Shown here piece by piece: positions 58,040 through 64,000 of a stretch of DNA of 64,000 nucleotides. The stretch spans positions 182,252,556 to 182,316,555 of the forward strand of contig CP136067.1 in assembly GCA_032622095.1 (NCBI GenBank). Direction: 5' to 3'. Every line of letters begins with the position of its first letter. Position 1 is the first letter of the stretch. This DNA comes from Siphonodentalium dalli. Its lineage: Eukaryota > Mollusca > Scaphopoda > Gadilida > Siphonodentaliidae. Under the pieces are notes generated by a model. The model saw nothing but the letters and a program-made list of their open reading frames with translations, had not been told where the DNA came from and made no database searches. The translations under genes and the position numbers were made by a program.

Positions 58040-59310
58040 GAGTGGGTTGTAGGTTATATAAATGAAAGGTAATCTATGGGTTCTATCCGAGTACAGAAAG
58101 GGGACACCAGTTGACTAACCACCATGCTAGTTCGGCACTTAAAATCATGTTCAGCAGTTAATCGGCTACAATTCAGCAGATTCTCCCGAATAGTTTAACA
58201 CAATTATATATATATATGTAACGAAGATATTAGGTTAGATGTTGAGCAAATGGCTTGTAATTTATGGGTAAAAATATCTAGATACAGTGATGGAAAACCG
58301 TTCGATCGACCTCCACCCAGTTTAGCAGTTCAAAATCTCGATCAGCAGTTCATCGGCTATAGTTCAGCAGATGCACCTGGACAGTTTAACTCAACTATAA
58401 CACAGATGTTAGATTACATGTTGTACAACCAAATACTGAGAGAAGAAACCACCTGAATGACCGCCATGTCCATTTATCGGTTCAAAATCCCGATGAGAAA
58501 TCATTGGGTTCTGTTCGGCAGATTCTCCTGAACGCAGTTTAACTAAATAATATATAATTACAAATAATCCGCATAATCTACATCGACGATCGTCATTATG
58601 TATAGGGTGTAGGTTATGCAGATTATTTGTAATCGATTGGGGCATATCCTAATACATAGACGAAACACCATTATTTTGACTGACCTCCACCAGTTCAGCA
58701 ATTCAAAATCTAGTGCAACAGTTCATAAGCATGGCACAGTCCAGCAGATTCTCCCGAAGCAGTTTAACTCAATTGTAACGAAGATAGTAGTACGTTATGC
58801 CAATGGCCTGAAATCGACTAGGTATATCCCAATAAAGTGAAGGGAAATCATTTGACCTCCAGACCAGTTCAGTAGTTCCAAAGTAGTTCCCCTTCGGCAA
58901 TTCATCAGGTGAAGATAAGCAGATTCACCCGAACGCAGTTTAACTCAATCATAACCAAGACAGTCAGTCGTATATATGGTGCAAATGACATGTAATATAT
59001 ATGGGTTATATCTCAATACAGGGAGGGAATACAATATGCACGGCCCCCATCCCAGTTCAGCATTTCAAAATCCCGTTCATAAATTCATCGGGTATTTTCA
59101 GCAGATTCTCTCGTACGCAGTTTAACTAAAATTAATGTTATGCGAAAACAGCTTGGTGTATATATAGGTTAGTCAAATGGCATGTAAGCGACGGGAGATA
59201 CCACAATACAGTGAGGGGACTCGATTTAACCGACCTCCATCCAAGTTGGGCAGTTCAAAATCCTGTTCACCGGTTAATTTGGGTACTGTTAAGAAGATTA
59301 CTTGTAATTG
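58040..59310 (+). repeat. Diverged tandem array, about seven units of 150-227 bp
   Basis: The marker CAGATTCTCCCGAACGCAGTTTAACTCA appears, with changes, near 58178, 58369, 58519, 58746, 58920 and 59102, and a degenerate one near 59290. Each is preceded by TTCA.CAGTTCATCGG(C/G)TA and GACC(T/A)CCA.CCAGTTCAGCAGTTCAAAATC blocks. Unit length varies through indels. Short frames inside are not maintained between units. Confidence 0.8.
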
Positions 59311-59447
59311 ACGAGGTAAACCGAAATTCCGCCATCATAAACTCGGTTGAAATAACACAAGGTAATCCTAAGAACAAACATAACCATCGTGTTATAGTGT
59401 TATGCTTTTCTGCTTCGTTTCCAGTGGAAGCCATATATTTGTGGCAA

Positions 59448-59900
59448 TGACAGCAAAACCTGTTATTTATCAACATTTTGGTCAACGAAATTTTGCCGGT
59501 TTTCAAATATCTGACACAAAAAATGCCACTTGATTTTAGAGTTATCATTCTTCATCCGCAATTTTGTCAGGGAAATTCGTCGACTGTTCACTGGGCCTCT
59601 TAAAATAAAAATAATTGATTTCAAACATCGATATCTGATCACTCTGAGCTTTGATGGGTGGGTTCCTCGACTCGAATCAAGTATTTATTTGTTACCTTCG
59701 AAGTCAAGGAAATAGTAATTTGCGCAGGGGGGGGGGGCTGGAAAAAATTGCACATATAGGGCCCAAAAAGTGTTTTTCCGACCCCGAGGGACCCACCACC
59801 CCATTTTTGCAAAAAAATATTTTTTTCCTTCAAAATTTTGGGGAACCACCCCCTTTCTCATGTTTTTATCCAAATTTCTGAGTTTTTTTTTCTGTTCTTC
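59448..59900 (-). repeat. Dispersed repeat R3, reverse copy with G run
   Basis: The minus strand of 59450-59700 matches 15700-15950 (AACCTGTTATTTATCAACATTT, AGAGTTATC, TCTGATCACTCTGAGCTTTGATG on +). It is followed by a G10 run at 59728-59737 and a segment rich in T and CCCC blocks. Small frames here are not genes. Confidence 0.75.
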
Positions 59901-60185
59901 AAAAACTGTGTTAACTGCCTTACTAATTGATAAACACAGATCAGAAAAAAAATAAACTGTATTTCCAGGTGTTTCCTGATGTTTTCAGTATCTAACAACA
60001 ATAATACAGCATTGTGTAGGTACATCATATGTCACAAATCGCCCCAGACCCCCATTATAGCCTTAATATGTCGAGTGTGTTGTGTCTGACAGAGAACACT
60101 GGCCAGTGTAAATAGTGGTAAACAGGTCAGGGGTTCCACAATTAGTTGTGCATGACCAAAGAACTCTTTAGTCTTATCCACCAGG
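59901..60185. other. Intergenic, nothing recognised
   Basis: No gene or matching repeat is seen. Confidence 0.35.
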
Positions 60186-60284
60186 GTGTGGTGGGTGAGG
60201 GGAATTGTTTTTGGTTAGGTATACGCATAGATATATGGTTATTATACCGCCCGATATTAGTCAGCGGTTATATATCTGTTGACG

Positions 60285-60560
60285 TCTTGAGCCGTCCGTC
60301 CGTACAAACATTTTGCATTATAACTCAAGAGTCGGTTGTCATATTTTGATGCCCTATTGCATGGTGACGGACCAGAAATGGGGAACGAATATGCATAATA
60401 TCACGGGTTGTGACCATCAATGCCTGCCAGAGTTATGGGCCCTGTTCGACTTTATGAAATTCAGTCCGTACAAAGTTTTTGCAATATAAGTTAAAGTGTC
60501 GGTTGTCAAATTTTGATGTGGTTTGGTATGATGATAGATCAGAATGAAGAATTGAATGTC
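60285..60560 (+). repeat. Two tandem units of about 165 bp, retroelement-like repeat
   Basis: CCGTACAAA..TTTTGCA(T/A)TATAA occurs near 60299 and 60465, each followed by GTCGGTTGTCA(T/A)ATTTTGATG and later a GACGGACCAGAA/GATAGATCAGAA block. It is related in layout to 5915-6250. Non-coding. Confidence 0.65.
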
Positions 60561-61404
60561 ATTTCTCAATGCATCTGAATGCATCACATTATTTCAGTTC
60601 ATCTATTTGAAAGTGATAACAGTATACAATTAGTATTTTAGTTTAGTCTTGTTGAGCAGTAAAGCTCCAAGGTGAAGTTCGGAAATTCAATGAGAATAGT
60701 GTCACCTTCAGTTGGGATTGTCTGAGCAGTAAACAGTAACGGTCATTCATCATAACCAATTCAGTTTTATTTGGATAATTGTTGCAAATTAACATTACTT
60801 GCAATCATTAAAGATGAGAAATACTAGTAACCAGAAGGAATGAATTTGATTACATGCCAGAACAAGACAGTATTTCAGACATTTGAAATTTATGATATAC
60901 CCTTTTCATTTTCATGTTATGCAACAATCAGGTTAATGATATCTAGTCATCATTGAGTATCCACCATGTAGTATCCAATTTGTGATATAGTTTTTTTGTT
61001 TTATTACTTTTATTCAAGTAATACAACTGATAATATATTAATTTTGTTACTAAATATTTCTTCCGTTGATCAAAAGTTTCCTGAAAGCTATTACGGTGGT
61101 CCATTGTGAAGTGGTCCGGGATCCTGTGAAATCCAGAATGTTGCTAAATCTGAGGCTAAAGAGTCACTATAGCTGCCTATATATCCCCATACCAACAAGC
61201 ATGGTACTAACATGCTCACAAACAACATTACATGGTCAGTGCTTGTAAATTGTTTGAAAAAAAACCCATTTTGGAAAAAAATTACAAGCACAATTTTTTC
61301 AGCCACTGGATCGCCCACCCACCCCGGCCCTATATACGGATTTTGTTTTTGCAGACCTCCCCCCCCCCCCCCCGATTTGCGAGCGTTAATCCGGTTTGAG
61401 TACC
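60561..61404. other. Intergenic, with an R3-like end
   Basis: No gene is seen. Near its right end a C17 run (61360-61376) preceded by GCAGACCTC and followed by TTTGAGTACCTTTAAG (61396-61411) resembles the inverted G-run and ATTGAGTACCTTTAAA end of repeat R3. Confidence 0.45.
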
Positions 61405-62895
61405 TTTAAGGGGGGGTTCAAGTTAGAGAGCAAAAGTTTGAGAGTTGCACATACTTCTGAGTGTGCTGACTAGATGCGATGTTAGAAAAAAACAGGTATT
61501 TATCTGGCAGGTCCGCTTGGAACTTGTTCCATTATAATGTTGGTGTATTTATTTTTGAATTTTATATTGATCTTTCAAATGTAGGTCCGGTGATGTAATT
61601 CCAGAAAAAAAATTTTGGGAGGCAAAATTCACATTTAATAATGAATTGCAAGCGTAATCAATTGCATGTAAGCGCAAACACCACATATTGCGCTTAAGCG
61701 CAATGAATTGCGCTCAAGCGTAATCGTAACTACTATCTAACCTACCCATAAACTATTGGCAAGATCTGGTGTATCACATAGCAACACAAGAGGAGCATTG
61801 GGCTAATTTTAACCTGTTTTAATTAGCCTGATTACTCAACGGTCAACTGTGAGTATGTGTTCAACAACGCTAATCCCTAATTACATATTATCAGCATCCC
61901 TATATATCCAAAGAATTGATGTCTCCTTCCTGGAACTCTTGTAATTTTTTATATGATGTTTTTAATGTATTTTTGTACAGATTTGGGCCATTACTATGGC
62001 TATATACTATAGCATGGATGTGGTGTCACTGCACGGGGGCTTGCTTACCTCATATATGGTTTACTTAAATCGGGGGGAAAAACATATTTTCATATTATCA
62101 GCACCCCTGTCCCAAAAATTGGTGTCTCATTCCTGGAGCTTTGGTGTCTTAGTCCTCGAGCTCTAGCGTTTTTTTTTATTAAATCAGCATATCTTGCACA
62201 GATCTATAGTATGTCCATGGTCATACTAGTGTGAATGTGGTGTCACTGAGGGCTTGCTTCCCTCATATGGTGTGCCTGTATACTCGAAAATTGAATAAAA
62301 TCAAAGTCGCCACGACTCATACAGAAAGTAATGCTATCGCGAGTAGCCCCAACTAATATATACAGATGATAATATAATGCCATCACGAGTCGCGCCAACT
62401 AAAACAGAAGGTAATACTATTGCGAGTCAGCCATTTTGATAAAGAAGTTGGGCTAGCTCCCTACCCATCCAAACCAATGAAAACAAGAGGTGATATGTCA
62501 ATAGGAGTTAAGGTTAAGTTATGGATAAACCTATTTATTCACCAGAGGTGTTTAGTTACATATAACCATGATTTGCGCTTAATTGCGCTCAAGTGAAATT
62601 GATTGTGCTTAAGCGCAAATAATTACGCTTAAGCGCAATGATTGCGCTTATGATCTTAAGCGTAATTATTTGCGCTTAAGCGCAATTGATTGCGCTTAAG
62701 CGCAATTAATTATTAAAAGTGAATTTGGCCTCCCATGTATTGATTGCAAAATTTAATAATTTACCATGCGGACCCCCCAGATAAATAGCTGTTGTTATCA
62801 AGTCACACTCAGAAGTATGTGCAACACTGTAACTTTTGCTCCGAAAATTTGTATGGAAATTTCCATCCAAAATGATTCACTTAACCTCCCCATCA
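61405..62895. mobile_element. 1.5-kb foldback element with GCGCTTAAGCGC palindromes
   Basis: The arms share GAGCAAAAGTT, GTTGCACATACTTCTGAGTG (61444-61463; complement at 62806-62825), TATTTATCTGG and GGAGGC.AAATTCAC.TTTAATAAT. Just inside each arm are repeats of the palindrome ATTGCGCTTAAGCGCAAT (61687-61704; at least five versions at 62565-62710). The middle holds a 207-bp tandem duplication (TGTGGTGTCACTG.. near 62018 and 62237) and three 60-bp units of CGAGT(C/A)G.GCC type at 62310-62420. No transposase is seen. Confidence 0.8.
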
Positions 62896-63075
62896 ACAGG
62901 CTGGGGCCATAGCACCTTCTTTATGCCTACATTAGTGTAGATGTATATACGTCGATACACTAATCATATGTATATTTCTAGTCAGGTGGTTGTCCACAAC
63001 CCATTAAAGTCACGGGTGGCGTTCGTTGCAGAAATATTCATATTTGTTCAAATCGCCATCAACAGAAGGAATATC
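62896..63075. other. Spacer, nothing recognised
   Basis: Short unique sequence between the foldback and the next retroposon-like element. Confidence 0.4.
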
Positions 63076-63085
63076 TAATATATAT

Positions 63086-63918
63086 TTTGGGACTTCTGTT
63101 TGTCTGTCTGTCTGTTAGCTATGGCCGGGAAAACGGCTGGACCGATTGAGCTCAAACTTCCAATCTGAGGTTAAAAACCACGGGCAGTGTTTACCGCCGT
63201 TTTGGAGAAGCTCCAAGCACCCCTTCTCCACACCTAGTCACCAAAATGACCGTCCTTGGCACTGTGGAGTTAATCGCGTTGATAGTTAAAGAGCGTTCGT
63301 ATCCGCAGTGTCGTTGATAAAGAGCATATGCGTTGTAGTGTGATTCTTATGTCTGGGGGCAGACGTGAATGTGTCTGTATCCAGACATGAGCGTGTTGTG
63401 TGATTCTTATGTGTGTCTTCGTACTTAGGGGTTCCAAGGAACGGGGGAGATTTTCATCGGGTAAGTTCTTCACCTTGAAACGGGTACCCAAAAACGTACC
63501 TATTTCAGGGACGGGTACCATCACGGGACGGGTACCATCATTTCTCTTGATTAATTTCTCTTCATTAAAAAGGCAGAATTAACTCAAATTAAATTAAAAA
63601 ATTAACGGAGGCAGAATTAACTCAAATTAAATTTAAAAATTAACGGATTTCGACGAAATTTTATACCTAGGGATACTTTTGTCGGGGGAGTGTTTTAGAC
63701 GGGTCAATTCGTGACACCGACCTGACCTTGACCTTCAAAATGGTAAATTCAAGGTCAAATCGGGTAAAACGGACGGATTTCGACGAGATTTTATACCTAG
63801 AGGTACTTTTGTCCGGGGAGTGTTTTGGAGGGGTCAAATCGTTACCCCGACCTGACCTTGACATTCAAAATGGTCAACTCAAGGTCAAAGCCCGGACGAA
63901 GTCGGGTCACCTGCTAGT
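63086..63918 (-). mobile_element. Retroposon-like element S, copy 2, with internal 130-bp repeats
   Basis: TAATATATAT at 63076-63085 and at 63919-63928 is a 10-bp target duplication. On the minus strand the 5' end reads ACTAGCAGGTGACCCGACTT then CGTCCGGGC, clearly related to 49592. Two tandem units of 130 bp lie at 63648-63900 (TTTCGACGAAATTTTATACC at 63648 and again at 63778; TGACCTTGAC..TCAAAATGGT). The 3' end reads GGTCCAGCCGTTTTCCCGGC, then ACAGACAGACAGACAAACAG. A further 40-bp duplication (GGCAGAATTAACTCAAATTA) is at 63572-63650. No open frame is conserved. Confidence 0.78.
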
Positions 63919-63928
63919 TAATATATAT

Positions 63929-64000
63929 ATATAGTTTTGTTCAGATGCCAAACATAATCAGCGCGTAAATAGTATATTTTCGTCAAGACGTTCGGTGGTG
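63929..64000. other. Window edge, nothing recognised
   Basis: Short AT-rich sequence with no feature. Confidence 0.4.

Overview
This is nuclear DNA from an animal. The phylum cannot be fixed from sequence alone; a marine invertebrate is the likeliest source. The single-copy DNA is AT-rich and non-coding. It carries remnants of non-LTR retrotransposon (LINE) reverse transcriptases, TTAA-flanked piggyBac-type MITEs, TA-flanked MITEs, many foldback elements, and two very large GC-rich, CpG-rich short-unit satellites. I find no intact protein-coding gene, tRNA or rRNA. The long open frames lie inside tandem arrays and are best explained by unit length and unit sequence.

Layout. 1-16.2 kb: AT-rich DNA with foldback MITEs (one with perfect 67-bp arms at 3432-3580), dispersed repeats, two LINE 3'-end remnants (9.0-9.5 kb on +, 10.6-11.1 kb on -), and a family of 69-bp hairpins riding inside several different MITEs (8.4, 12.1, 14.2 and 14.5 kb). 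16.2-28.9 kb: about 309 copies of a 41-bp satellite with nested higher-order repeats. 28.9-31.3 kb: a spacer that is mostly a 1.85-kb foldback built on 15-bp repeats, with a TTAA-flanked MITE inside it. 31.3-41.4 kb: about 297 copies of a 34-bp satellite. Its minus strand is open in all three frames for 7-10 kb. 41.7-44.2 kb: dispersed repeats, a 30-bp minisatellite and a (GA)n tract. 46.6-49.6 kb: an inverted paralogue of the 6.3-7.4 kb segment.

That paralogue has gained three insertions: a TA-flanked MITE, a 5'-truncated LINE flanked by GTTATA, and a 298-bp foldback flanked by CTTATG. The 6.3-7.4 kb copy preserves all three empty sites. 49.6-50.1 kb and 63.1-63.9 kb: two members of one retroposon-like family, each with an internal tandem repeat and a 10-11 bp target-site duplication. 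50.1-54.7 kb: a 4.6-kb Foldback-type element with 1.3-kb arms that run into a degenerate tandem core. 55-63 kb: short tandem arrays, a seven-copy diverged repeat and another foldback (61.4-62.9 kb) seeded with an 18-bp palindrome.

The window reads as a heterochromatin-like mobile-element graveyard around two satellites. Its main value is structural: nested insertions with empty-site controls, hairpin modules shared between unrelated MITEs, and satellites with traceable segmental amplification. All coordinates and motif matches were read by eye; identities were not computed.
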